Shown here one piece after another: positions 23,051 through 33,716 of a DNA stretch of 64,000 nucleotides. The DNA comes from Filosporella fistucella. Lineage: Eukaryota > Ascomycota > Leotiomycetes > Helotiales. The stretch lies in NCBI GenBank assembly GCA_030077755.1, contig JAQJZZ010000011.1, positions 806,001-870,000 on the forward strand, read 5' to 3'. Below the pieces are notes generated by a model. That model was not told where the DNA came from and searched no databases. It was given only the letters and a program-made list of their open reading frames with translations. The number at the start of each line of letters is the position of its first letter. Positions within the stretch are counted from its first letter, which is position 1. Position numbers and translations under genes: made by a program.

Positions 23051-23185
23051 TTAATGTGGAGGGTCTTCGAGCTCGATGGAGGGAAGAGAAATTGTTTTTA
23101 CGGTGGAGGTAGGAACAGGGGTAGCTGTTGATAGGATTATGAGGATGCAGGTGAGAGAGATGCCGTGGAGTAATTGAGGCCTCAT
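23051..23185 (-). CDS. Possible 44-residue secreted peptide
   Basis: ATG at 23185, stop at 23051-23053. A short N-region is followed by a hydrophobic core (ISLTCILIILSTA) and a likely cleavage site near ATP. The remaining 24 residues are Pro/Thr/Ser-rich and end acidic (IELEDPPH). It has the size and shape of a secreted peptide precursor and lies near another short protein with a similar leader (22308-22643). There is no Cys in the mature part. It may be a chance ORF; only expression data could tell. Confidence 0.3.
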   Translation of the reverse strand: MRPQLLHGISLTCILIILSTATPVPTSTVKTISLPSIELEDPPH

Positions 23186-23925
23186 TTTTGGGTGAGAGAG
23201 CTACTTCGCTTGAGGATCTGAGCCATAGGAAGAAATATCTAAACTTCGTGAGGATAATGAAATTACAGGTGTGATCGGAAGTCATGAATGTTAATACGGT
23301 AAATTCCTGTGAAAATGACGGAAAGATGCAAGTACTTAGTGAATAACTACAACATCGAAGAGCAGAAAGTTACACAGCAAAAGTGAGCTTGGAACTCCGA
23401 GAGCAAAATGAGTGTTGGATGATAGAACAACATCGTATCAACGATAAAGGCCTCGATTCAGAGATAAATAAATCTTGCTTCTACCCTCCCCTTTCCCCAG
23501 GGACTGAAAAAGAACCATTTATCTGTTATCCACATACAAAAGAACCTCAGTTGGAAATGGCAAAAACTCCGCCGCCCCCTTCGAAATGGGAACGACCTGA
23601 AAAATCCTACAGTAGGATTTTTTTTACAGATTCATCGGCCGCATAGAACTCGAGGCCCTCCCCCCCCCCCCCATTCCTGGGGAAGTCAAATTCAAGACAA
23701 CCACACCATGTAACCCATGGCTGGTGGCGATGGGAGAATACTTATTTGGGTATGTGATACTAGAGCTGGGAGGTTTGAGGGTAAGTGGGAAGGCGAAGAG
23801 GTTTATGGTAGGCTTTGCAGTATTGGTATCCATTTTGCTCGACTTATTCCACTGACTACCTGGCATGCCTATACACCTAGATAGGAAGGAAAATGAAGTT
23901 CCTAAACTCCATTCTATACAAAAAT
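23186..23925. other. Intergenic region, 0.74 kb, with a poly-C run
   Basis: 3' flank of the mitochondrial lyase gene. It contains 13 consecutive C at about 23660-23672, a likely slippage site. No gene is recognised. Confidence 0.5.
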
Positions 23926-25763
23926 CTAGAATTGACCCTCTGTATTTCCCTCGCCCATACTCTTACTACTACTGCTTCCACTCTGGATAGCGCCGAGGAT
24001 GCCATCAATATACGCAGCTCCACTCCATTTTTGGTGAGTCAAAACATCTACACCTAATTCTTTTTCTCTTCGTTGTACCAAGTTGACGTATGCCAACATT
24101 CCATCGTCTTTAAATGCCTTGCTTAGCTCATGTGATATCGTAGCAGTGCTGTGTAGACCAGCCAAGGAAATAAGCTGGAGAACAAATCCATGTTTGGCAA
24201 TATCCCAGATAAATGATTTGAGCGTCTCGTTTGTAAATCCGTGACCCATCCAGTTGAATGACGGTGACAGATTGTACACGAGACCTTTTCCAGGGTATTT
24301 CGCTCTGATTTCTCCAGAAAATTGTGCAGCATTTTCAACGTTTGGATCGCCTGTCTCTACCCAGAGAAGATCGGCGAATGGAGCATATTCGATAGCTCTC
24401 TTAGTAGCTGCTGTCATACCAGCCCGATAATGATAAAATCCTTCTCTGGTCCTTGGAATATCAATATTGAAGAGTATTGGCTTACTTGCCAACTCAGAGG
24501 CAAGTTGCTTCCTCTTCGTAATTGACATATCACGGTCTTTTTTAGTCGCATTCAAGTAGCTTTCCAACTTATCTTGCGACACCCCTTGATCCTTGAACTG
24601 CTTCGTGACTGCTTCGTCACAAGACATCAATTTGGTGCTCTTCACCCAGTTTGCCTCGAATGCGTCAATTTCTGCCCCAGTCGCACCAGACATTTCCATT
24701 GCTTGTAATTTCTCCGCTAGAGGTTCAATGCCCTCCTCCGCAACCCCCAGAATGAATTCGTGATCTCGCACATCAATGGCACTGCTAAGAAGTTTTCCAC
24801 TTTCTGAATCAGTCCTCGCAATGACTAGATTTTCTGAGCCCATGACATCCCACTGAAATCGTGCAGCAACCAGACGATTGATATGTTCTCCAACTGGAAC
24901 GAGCACCTTGCCAGCAAGATGCCCACACTTTTTCCCTCCATGCATTTGATCTTCGAAATGCACAGCAGCAGCTCCATTCTCAGCAAAAAGTTTTGCGAGC
25001 TTCAATACTGCGGAAAGACCTCCATGCCCGGTGTCGCCATCTGCAATGATTGGGCGAAGGTAATCCGTGTATGGAGTCTTTGCCCTCTCTGCAGCACTCA
25101 ACTTCCTTCTCGCATCCCATTGTTTCCTATCGTGCATCGATTGAGCTTTCGAGAGTCTTTGGACTTGATTTGGGACTGTATTGTAGGGGTAATCTCCAAA
25201 ATCTGGGGAGACTTCGTTTGTGGTTGTCAGGACAGAAGAGCATGCCCACCCACTGATGTATAATACTTCTTGATTCGGAGCTTGCTGTGTCATCTGTACC
25301 GGGTCGATTGCGCCCACTAAAAAGTATTAGTTTTGACTTTGGCTGATGAGAGCCTATACGAACTTGTATGAATAGGTTCCCCCTTGGCCTCTCTTTCCTT
25401 GATCAAGTTGAAAAGTTTCCTCGCCATGACTGAGCTTGGATATGACTGCAGTTGGCTTCCTCTTTTTGATACAATATCTTCCGCAGAATAAGGTCTCTTG
25501 ATCCCCTCATATCTAGGGCTCGCCCACCATGCCTGGACATCCTTTATTTGCTGTTCATAGAGAGCATCTTCTGCCGCCCCCGCCTTTTGTGATTCCGGCA
25601 GAAGTTGAAACGAGTCGGATGGTAGAGTTGTAGTTATAGGGTTTTCGAGAGGCTTCAGGACAGACATTCTTTGTGCTGAGATAGAAAAGTTTCGCACACA
25701 AGTATTCGCAGATCTCGCCGCCACCACTCGCCGGGGAATTGCTGATGCTGCTCTGCGAAGCAT
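23926..25763 (-). CDS. mclA: Mitochondrial 2-methylisocitrate lyase
   Basis: Two exons, 25763-25364 and 25316-23926 (47-nt intron), give about 596 residues. The Arg/Ala-rich start ([20 protein letters not shown]) is a typical mitochondrial presequence, which separates this enzyme from the glyoxysomal isocitrate lyase. The catalytic motif KKCGH is present (Cys near 264), as are [28 protein letters not shown] and [12 protein letters not shown]. The enzyme cleaves 2-methylisocitrate to succinate and pyruvate, the last step of the methylcitrate cycle that removes propionyl-CoA. It is divergently paired with the methylcitrate synthase gene 0.5 kb away, which supports this identity over a second isocitrate lyase. 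ATG 25763 is chosen as the first true ATG before the presequence. Confidence 0.9.
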
Positions 25764-26255
25764 TGTGAAGCTGGATATGGTAAATGACGAAGAAGAAAGA
25801 GACGGCAGAATAGTAAACACCTACTCCTACCTCTGTTGCCACTGCTTATCGAGCAGTAATACGGGAGAAATGATTTATTAGTTCTTACTCACGATCCGTC
25901 ATCGGATGTCGTTGATGTCTGGGGAAGGCTGGAAAGGCGAGGTAGATCCGGTTCTATTCGGCTTTGGAGTCGCCCGCGAGGATCCATCAGACCGCATTGG
26001 CCAATCCAACTCACTGCCGTTCTTCCTCGGCTCAAGCGATCGTGACGCAGGGCAGGTGAGCGAGCTCAAAACTCCAGCATTCTCACACTAATTGACACAA
26101 TAATTGTACAGACACGTTTGCGAGTTTGCTTCTTTTTCCTTTAATTCCATAAGTACCACGACCTGCGCAGCTCCTTTTGAAATCGCCCTGCCATTTTCTC
26201 CTTGGAGTGTATTGTCTAAATACCCCACAAAGTACCCCGCATCAAAGCGCTCAAG
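25764..26255. promoter_or_regulatory. Shared bidirectional promoter of the methylcitrate pair
   Basis: 492 bp between the two start codons. Visible sites: an overlapping inverted CCAAT pair ATTGGCCAAT at 25996-26005; CCTCGG at 26025-26030, the core known for the fatty-acid regulators FarA/FarB; and CCCCAC and CCCCGC at 26223-26240, both fitting the carbon-repressor consensus SYGGRG on the opposite strand. Joint induction by propionate or odd-chain lipids and repression by glucose is inferred from these and from the pairing. Confidence 0.5.
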
Positions 26256-27828
26256 ATGGCGATGAACGCAAGATCAGCTACCTCAGCATTGAGGGCATTC
26301 CGGGTATGGTTTCAAGTTTGAGCAAGGTGTAGTATATGTGCTAATTATGCTGCAGCCAGTTACTGTTCGTTCAGCTGCTCTTCCTGTCTATCGAAACTAC
26401 TCTTCCTCCTCCGAACCAGATCTCAAAACCACATTCAAGGAGGTCATTCCAGCTAAGCGGGAGCTATTGAAGAAGGTCAAAGCTCTTGGAGGAAAGGTCA
26501 TTGGAGATGTGAAGGTTGAGAACACAATTGGGGGCATGAGGTAATTGAGCAGATAGCTTCTCCGAAAGGAATGCTAACATTGGAAAGAGGGTTGAAGGCT
26601 ATGGTCTGGGAAGGGTCAGTCCTTGACGCCAATGAAGGCATTCGATTCCATGGCCGAACGATCAAAGACTGTCAAAAGGAGCTTCCAAAAGGAACTACAG
26701 GCACAGAGATGTTGCCTGAAGCTATGTTCTGGCTTCTTCTGACAGGGCAAGTCCCCTCCACTGGCCAAGTTCGACAATTCTCTCGCGAACTCGCTGAGCA
26801 AGCAGAACTTCCTGAATTCGTCAACAAGATGCTCGACAGTTTTCCCAAAGATCTCCACCCAATGACCCAATTCGCTATTGCTGTTTCTGCTTTGTCGCAT
26901 ACTTCAAAATTTGCTAAGGCATACGAAAAGGGTGTCAACAAGGCAGACTACTGGGAGCCAACATTCGATGACAGCATCTCTCTTCTTGCTAAACTTCCCG
27001 TCATTGCTGCCAAGATCTACCAAAACTCATACCGTGGTGGTGGAGCTCTTCCAGCAAAGATTGATTTGGAGCAGGATTGGTCGTACAATTTCGCAGCCAT
27101 GCTTGGAAAGGGTGGAAAGGAGAATGAGAACTTCCAGGATCTTCTCAGATTGTACCTGGCTCTTCATGGAGATCATGAGGGAGGAAATGTCTCTGCGCAT
27201 GCCACACATCTGGTTGGAAGTGCCTTGAGTGATCCATTCTTGAGCTATAGTGCTGGTCTTCAAGGTCTTGCGGGACCTCTGCACGGGTAAGTGGCAACAT
27301 GCCCCTGTTTTTTTATGTGCTAATCGATCTAGTCTTGCTGCCCAAGAAGTGTTGAGATGGATTCTTCAAATGCAAGAACATGTCGGAACCAAATTCACAG
27401 ACAAGGATGTATCGGACTATCTTTGGAGCACTCTCAAATCGGGCAGAGTCGTTCCAGGGTATGGACATGCTGTTCTTCGAAAGCCAGATCCTCGTTTCGA
27501 GGCTCTGATGGATTATGCTTCCTCCAGACCTGAAATCGCCAACGATCCAGTCTTCCAACTGGTAAAGAAGAACTCAGAGATTGCTCCAGAAGTCTTGAAA
27601 GAGCATGGAAAAACTAAAAATCCGTATCCCAATGTGGATTCTTCGTCTGGTGTTCTATTCCATCATTATGGTTTCCACGAGACACTCTACTACACAGCCA
27701 CATTCGGTGTTAGTAGAGGTTTGGGACCACTCGCCCAACTTATTTGGGATCGCGCGTTGGGACTTCCTATCGAACGACCAAAGAGTATCAACTTGGAGGG
27801 CTTGTTGAAACTAGCTGAAAGTGCATAA
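26256..27828 (+). CDS. mcsA: Mitochondrial 2-methylcitrate synthase
   Basis: Four exons (26256-26303, 26356-26540, 26588-27286, 27333-27828) give about 475 residues. The start ([16 protein letters not shown], then a Ser/Tyr-rich stretch) is a mitochondrial presequence. The body follows the known Aspergillus methylcitrate synthase closely: [75 protein letters not shown] and [16 protein letters not shown]. The catalytic His and Asp regions of citrate synthases are present. The enzyme condenses propionyl-CoA with oxaloacetate and usually also accepts acetyl-CoA. Head-to-head placement with the lyase gene suggests co-regulation of the first and last steps of the cycle. Ordinary mitochondrial citrate synthase is the only serious alternative and is less likely from the sequence motifs. 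Confidence 0.92.
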
Positions 27829-28284
27829 ATAAGGGGGAAAACTGGCGTATTCAATGATATTTTAACTTCTCTATGGGTGTTGGCGGATGGCGATGCCCGA
27901 TAATCACGTGATTGAGTGTCACTCCACTATATCCTCCAATTATCTCAACCTGCACGATTCATTTGCTCCTTTAACGACTCCATACTTTCTTAAAAGATTT
28001 TGAGACTTTTAGATCCTCACTCCCGACTCTTACCGGCATTTTCCCATGCATCTCCACACAATGAGCCATTCAAAGATTATCACTCAAATCATGCCACTTT
28101 TTCCCCTCCTCTCATCCCACACACCTTCTCAATCCTGCCAACTCTTACTTATAATGTCATACCACAAACGTCCGAAGCCACCAAGATGAGCTACTCGGAG
28201 GACGATATAAGGACTCCTACCCCTCGTTTCATCGAAGATTTACTGTTTCTTGACAACAAAATAAATATCACTGCTGAGATTACA
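27829..28284. other. Intergenic region, 0.46 kb
   Basis: Between methylcitrate synthase and the enolase paralogue. An upstream in-frame ATG at 28186 would add 33 residues to the enolase; I treat this as leader. A TCACGTGA palindrome lies near 27904. Confidence 0.45.
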
Positions 28285-29892
28285 ATGCCTTCCTATATTA
28301 CTTCCATCGTTGCTGCTCAGCGTCTAGATTCTCGTGGGAATCCTACGGTACAGGTTAGGCTTACAACTGATAGAGGTATGCTCTTCAAGCTCAATTTGTC
28401 CCTTTACTGATTGATGTTAGGAACTTTCATGGGATTGGTCCCATCTGGTGCCTCTACTGGAATCCACGAAGCTCTTGAGCTCCGCGATACAGAATCTCCT
28501 GCTTACGGCGGAAAGGGTGTGCAACAAGCAGTTGTAAATGTCAACTCGACTATTGCACCAGCTCTCATCGCAAAGAAATTTAATGTCGAAACTCAGCAGA
28601 AAGATATCGATGCTTTCCTCTGTGAATTAGATGGTACGGAGGGAAAGAAGAGATTGGGTGCCAATGCAATTCTAGGAGTCAGTATGGCATGTGCAAGAGC
28701 TGGAGCTGCTGCCGCTGTAAGTGTTATCTATTTTCCTTTTTATCTTCATCTTTCAAATTGCGGCGGTGTGAATGCAGGTGGTATGATTTCTGAGGAGCAC
28801 TGACACGTGACAGGAAATTCCTTTGTACGAGTTTCTGCGATTAGAGGCTGGTGCCTCGAAAGCGCCGTACATTATGCCTGTGCCATTTTTCAATGTCCTG
28901 AATGGGGGTGTTCACTCAGGGAACACGATGGCGTTTCAGGAGATCATGCTTGCTCCTGTGGGGGCCACAAGCATGGCTGATGCTATTCAGATGGGTGCAG
29001 AGACGTATCACATATTGAAGAAAGTGATAACGAAGAAGTTTGGAGCCTCTGGTATGTTCATTCGGGTTCGAGAACGTATCGATGCTAATGTCAATAGCTA
29101 CAAGTATCGGTGACGAAGGTGGATTCGCACCACCCATCTCTCAGCCACACGAAGCGCTTGACCTCTTAGTCGAGGCCGTCGCTGAAGCTGGCTATACAGG
29201 CAAAATCAAATTTGCCATGGATCCCGCCTCTTCAGAATTTTTCCGAGAGGGCAACTACGATCTAGGCATCAAAGACAAGACGTCTGAGAAACTCACTCCA
29301 GCGGGACTCTCAGATCTCTACCGAGGGTTGATCGAGAAATACCCACTCGTGCTGATCGAAGATCCGTTTGCAGAAGATGATTGGGCTACTTGGGGAGATT
29401 TCATGGAGAAGGGGAAAGGGAAAACGATGCCTGAGATCGTGGGCGATGATTTGACAGTCACAAATGTGAAGAGAGTCAAGGAGGCGCAAGAGAAGGGAGC
29501 TTGTAATGGGTTGCTGCTGAAGATTAATCAGATCGGAACGATTAGTGAGGCTATCGCTGCGTGAGTCACTCCTTTCCAATGTTGGACATACAGCTGACAA
29601 GTATAGTGCCAATCTTGCCTTCAGCTACGGCTGGGGAGTCTTTGTCTCGCACCGCTCAGGTGAGACAATTGATGATTTCATCGCTGACTTGACCGTTGGT
29701 CTTCGAACTGGACACCTAAAGACTGGTGCCCCTTGCCGTGGTGAGAGAGTCGCAAAATACAATCGCTTGATGGACATTGAGGACGAGATCAAATTGAAAG
29801 GAGAAGAAATTAAGTATGCTGGTGCAGACTTTAGAACTGCGCATGGTAAAGCGGTCGATCCAAAGATCCCATTCAATGTTTATGGTTACTAA
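28285..29892 (+). CDS. Enolase paralogue
   Basis: Five exons (28285-28375, 28421-28716, 28814-29051, 29098-29560, 29607-29892) give about 457 residues, slightly longer than usual for enolase. Start ATG 28285 ([24 protein letters not shown]) aligns with the normal enolase start; ATG 28186 in frame would add 33 residues. All main catalytic elements are visible: the SGAST loop, [69 protein letters not shown] and LKTGAP. It should interconvert 2-phosphoglycerate and phosphoenolpyruvate. The sequence departs from the strongly conserved glycolytic fungal enolase at many other positions and has a longer C-terminal tail ([20 protein letters not shown]). A second, specialised copy is therefore more likely than the housekeeping one. 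Confidence 0.88.
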
Positions 29893-30298
29893 ATGGATAG
29901 GATCTCATGAGTAATTAGAAAGAGTTGAAATTCTGTCTTGTTATTATTCAGATCAATGAAATATGGGTTCCTTGGTAGCTTCCATTCTAAATCAGCATCG
30001 TGAAAGGGGCATCTATTCAGTCACAGATGAAAGTCAAATGACTGACACTTTCCTTGGCTTTCGATTCCAAGCTTTCATCAAATCCGCTCTTGCCTCTGAT
30101 TGCAATTATAGCCTCAATGATTCGGACAGTAGATTCTGCCCCAACATTCTCACACCAAGAACATGTATATAAGCTCCTGCAGTGTAGGACCTCAGCGCAT
30201 CACAACACGCTCACAATTCTTTCTTCCGTTCACAAGGCCGACATCCGTTCACAGCGATAACACCAACAACGTTTCAATCAAGTTCTCAATACGCAACG
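29893..30298. other. Intergenic region, 0.4 kb
   Basis: Promoter of the tandem-family gene at 30299. A TATATAA stretch lies near 30165. Nothing else is recognised. Confidence 0.45.
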
Positions 30299-31753
30299 AT
30301 GTCTTCAAATAAGCTTGCAAGAAACCCCTCTGACCACCCGGCGATTTGCGAGTGTAGCCGCTGCAAATACCAAAAGGAGAAGGTAAAGGCCGAAAATGGT
30401 AAACAATTGTCCAACAGACCAGGCAGCTCATCTAAATCTACCATCTCGAATTATTTGATGGACAGTCGAGTTCCGACCTCTATAGCTGGAAGTGCGGCAA
30501 ATTCATCTCCCAGGCCACCGGCAAGTGGGAATCGAGTACCCAGCCTACGAGATAATCCCCCCAAACCAAATCCATCTCAAGGCCAAGCAAAGGAGAAAAG
30601 TGTACAAGTAACAGCCACTAGAAATAATTCCACATCAGCACAACCTGTACCTAAGCCAAATACATCTCAGGGACGTGAAAAGGAGAAACGAGCGACAGCC
30701 AGTCGACAAAATTCCGCACCTGCTCAACCCGGAAGTGGTAACAGGCCGTCCAGTGGGGGACGTCAACTTTCTTTACCCAACCATTCTACACGTTATGGAA
30801 TCGAGGGAGTTGTGCCAAGTGCCAGATCGAGTCTTCTATCTAGACAGCCTGGAAGCGTGAATCAAGTTCCCAGCTTGACAAATGCCCCAACATCACCTGC
30901 ACCTTCACAACTTTCCAGAGTTGAGGGGGCCATTCAAAGTAACAAGCAATTTGCTATATCAGGACAACCAGGAAGCGGTAATCGAGTTTCCGGCCAACGA
31001 AGTTATTCCATGGGATCGATTCCATTTCAGGGTAATGGGCTCTATGGTAGAGGATACGTTGGTCCCCCAGGTCTTTCCAACCGGGTCCCCCTGTCCTTTT
31101 TCGAAGATCCTGAGTCTCGCATACCACCTCCACCTCCAGGTTATTCATATCTGATAAGAGATCAGCCTAATGAGATGGGCTACTTCATGAATTCTCCGTA
31201 CTTGAGAGACCTGCCTACTGAAGTGGTGGCAAGTGCTCTAGCACCATTGAATGTTGCTTTGTCAATTATGCCTCGAGCTCATGGCAGAGGGTGTCTCTGT
31301 TCTGTCTGTTTCCCAAATAAACCAAACAACAGCAACTTAGAGAGACACCCACCAGCTCCTCTCGGTACTTTGAAAGTATCCTCTGACCCCATGTGTGCTC
31401 GGCAACTTTATTACAGGACTCTTTCTCCAGATCAACGGAAAGCACAAGATGACTGGGCTAGAAAATATCTCGGCGTTTGTCCACAAGGCTATTCATGGAA
31501 GAGAGAGAACGGTGCTTGGTATTGTCAAGGCTGGGAGCATCTAGTTACAGATGAGTTGTTGGCGGAAGGAAGAGGGGCAATGTATGAGAACAGAATGCTG
31601 CCTCCACATACGCGATGGGCAGGTCCTGTCTATCCTAAGAGTGATCCTCTGTATTTCCAGGAGTTAGAAAAGCATCTTCCTCCTGAGAAGAAAGCGAGAA
31701 TGGATTCTGTAATTATCCGGTCGAAGCCCCCTTCTGGTCGCAGTCGCTGGTGA
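30299..31753 (+). CDS. Tandem unknown-family protein, copy 1
   Basis: 484 residues, single exon. The N-terminus has a CxCxxC cluster (CECSRCKYQ), then about 300 disordered residues rich in Ser/Pro/Gln/Asn with repeated GSGNR/SGNR blocks. A folded C-terminal domain at about 360-470 reads SSDPMCARQLYYRTLSPDQ, DDWARKYLGVCPQGYSW, WYCQGWEHLVTDELLAEG, TRWAGPV. The same domain order and motifs occur in the gene at 32616-33716, so this is a family duplicated in place. I know no characterised relative. There is no signal peptide or membrane segment; the cytosol or nucleus is likely. The conserved block is bounded by aromatic and Cys residues, which argues for a true fold and not a chance ORF. Confidence 0.7.
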   Translation: MSSNKLARNPSDHPAICECSRCKYQKEKVKAENGKQLSNRPGSSSKSTISNYLMDSRVPTSIAGSAANSSPRPPASGNRVPSLRDNPPKPNPSQGQAKEKSVQVTATRNNSTSAQPVPKPNTSQGREKEKRATASRQNSAPAQPGSGNRPSSGGRQLSLPNHSTRYGIEGVVPSARSSLLSRQPGSVNQVPSLTNAPTSPAPSQLSRVEGAIQSNKQFAISGQPGSGNRVSGQRSYSMGSIPFQGNGLYGRGYVGPPGLSNRVPLSFFEDPESRIPPPPPGYSYLIRDQPNEMGYFMNSPYLRDLPTEVVASALAPLNVALSIMPRAHGRGCLCSVCFPNKPNNSNLERHPPAPLGTLKVSSDPMCARQLYYRTLSPDQRKAQDDWARKYLGVCPQGYSWKRENGAWYCQGWEHLVTDELLAEGRGAMYENRMLPPHTRWAGPVYPKSDPLYFQELEKHLPPEKKARMDSVIIRSKPPSGRSRW

Positions 31754-32615
31754 TGTGGTGTCATGGTATGGTAAGATGGTGGTGTGGGGAGAGAGATGGT
31801 GGGCTGAGGGATGTTGAACTAAAGGATGGTGGATGGAGGGATCAGATCTGGTTCTAGTGTAGTATGAGGACACATATCAATATCATTACTCTAGTATAGA
31901 GGTGTCAGTTTCCTCTCATCAGGTCTTTGTCTGAAGAATGACCTAATTTGACTCGCTTGTATGTGAAGCTCTCGTATTTTCTAAGCTCTTGTAGTAGGTG
32001 CGGCTTGGATAAGTTTAGAATCTCTTGGACTTCATTTAGCGTCACATTAAATATTAGTGAAAGGTGCGGCATCCATGGCTAATGGAAATTGGTGTTGAGG
32101 TATCATTTTTACCATAAATATATGTAGACATCATGTCATCGTCACTCTACTCTACTCAGTCTTTTGAATCACTTCGAAGCCCAATATCAACAACGAGTTA
32201 TTCACGAGGTTCGACTCCACAAGTGACAAACTGAGTACATTGTGGTTTTTGCAACAAGTGTCGTGAATTTGTTCACGGAATTCAGTATATTTGTCCAGTT
32301 CTGTTTTCATTGGTGGATGCGTCATATACTTGTACTCATTCAGTCAAATACAAGCCCGAGTAACTCCAATAGATTTTTGGTTCGATGAGTAAGTCATGTT
32401 GATTCTCTTTTCAATCAAGACATCATTCAGGATCACTACCTACTATGCTCCATGATTGTACCACCCGGCAGAGCTTGAATATTTAAGAAACCAGGGTATC
32501 CTGCTCAACCAGCGTACCCGATCATCATCACTTGAAAGCTTGAACATTTTCAATCGCTCATACAATTCCATACAAAACGTAAGACGGAACAAGATCCACA
32601 GTACATCCTACAGCC
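31754..32615. other. Spacer between the tandem-family genes, 0.86 kb
   Basis: AT-rich spacer holding the promoter of copy 2. The 60-codon ORFs here do not resemble either neighbour. No third copy or repeat is recognised. Confidence 0.5.
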
Positions 32616-33716
32616 ATGCCTCGGGAAGTACGATGCGATAAGTGTTATGGTCGGGGTTGTCACCGCTGCGTCTCGGACAAGTCAAAGTCGAGCAAAGAAT
32701 CGCAGAAACCATATAAACCCGCTTCAAAGCCTCAACAGAGCTCAGACCTTCCAAGCAGTAATTTACGCATGCCTTCAAATCTCGACAAGTCTGTAGTTGC
32801 CACAGAGCGAGACAAGAATGGTCGGCCAGTCATCCCGTCTCGATTTTTGTCTGGCAGTGACCGTACTGAGAAGTCAAGTTCAAAGCCATCGACGAACTCT
32901 TCAAGCAAGATGCAAATGTCATCTCGTCTGGACGTCTCAAGGAAAGACAACTATTTGACACCACCTCCGGACATCGACAATTTTTTCAATGCAACTGAAC
33001 GATCTTCATCTCATACCAAGAAAACTCGAATAACTGTATCAGCTGATCCAAGGGCATCCAAACAGTTGAACTACAGGTCTCTAAACCCTAGAGAACAATC
33101 AGAACAAGACATTTGGGCTCGGCGACAGCTGGCTCTCGCGGGTTTTTGTCCAGCTGGCTTTTCATGGAATAGAGTCGACGATGGTTACATCTGTTCAGGA
33201 GGAGCTCATATAGTTACTGATGAGCTTCTAGCGGAGGGAAAGGAAAGATTTTATGTAAGAGACTTGCTTGGTCCCTTTGGTGGTGGTCCATGGACGGGCC
33301 CGATGACTGGAGCTGAGGAATTCAAGATGTTGCACGTGAGAAATATTCCCAGTCCTCCAGGGGCTGCTGGCTGGATTCCTTTTGGGAACCTTCCAAATAT
33401 TCCGATAGCCAATAATCTGAGTTCCATAAGAGAGAATGTTAAGAGTTCTGAGGGAGCAAATGGCCTGGATCTTTATAGAGGAGAAGATTTGAATCCTTAC
33501 GGAAGAGAAGGTATTCCCCTGCGCCTTACAGGAGCCAATCGTTTCAGTCCCTCGAGTGGAAATCGTAGAGATCAGATGGGAGGCAGTGGTCTCAATTATT
33601 TGACTGGGAATCGCCGAAATGGAATGAGAGGCAATGGTCTAAGTCTTTCGGGTGGCCGCAGAGATGCTATGAGAGGGAATCGCCCGAGTCTTACGGGATG
33701 GATGCCAGGACGGTAG
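32616..33716 (+). CDS. Tandem unknown-family protein, copy 2
   Basis: 366 residues, single exon, same strand as copy 1 and 0.86 kb downstream. The N-terminus has a tighter Cys cluster (CDKCYGRGCHRC), then a Ser/Lys-rich disordered part. The shared domain at about 145-230 reads SADPRASKQLNYRSLNPRE, DIWARRQLALAGFCPAGFSW, YICSGGAHIVTDELLAEG, GPWTGPM. The C-terminal tail has four imperfect units ending in GNRR or GGRR, rich in Gly/Arg/Asn, reminiscent of RNA-binding RGG-like tails, though that is only a resemblance. The N-terminal CxxC-CxxC layout could bind zinc. The function is unknown. Confidence 0.7.
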   Translation: MPREVRCDKCYGRGCHRCVSDKSKSSKESQKPYKPASKPQQSSDLPSSNLRMPSNLDKSVVATERDKNGRPVIPSRFLSGSDRTEKSSSKPSTNSSSKMQMSSRLDVSRKDNYLTPPPDIDNFFNATERSSSHTKKTRITVSADPRASKQLNYRSLNPREQSEQDIWARRQLALAGFCPAGFSWNRVDDGYICSGGAHIVTDELLAEGKERFYVRDLLGPFGGGPWTGPMTGAEEFKMLHVRNIPSPPGAAGWIPFGNLPNIPIANNLSSIRENVKSSEGANGLDLYRGEDLNPYGREGIPLRLTGANRFSPSSGNRRDQMGGSGLNYLTGNRRNGMRGNGLSLSGGRRDAMRGNRPSLTGWMPGR

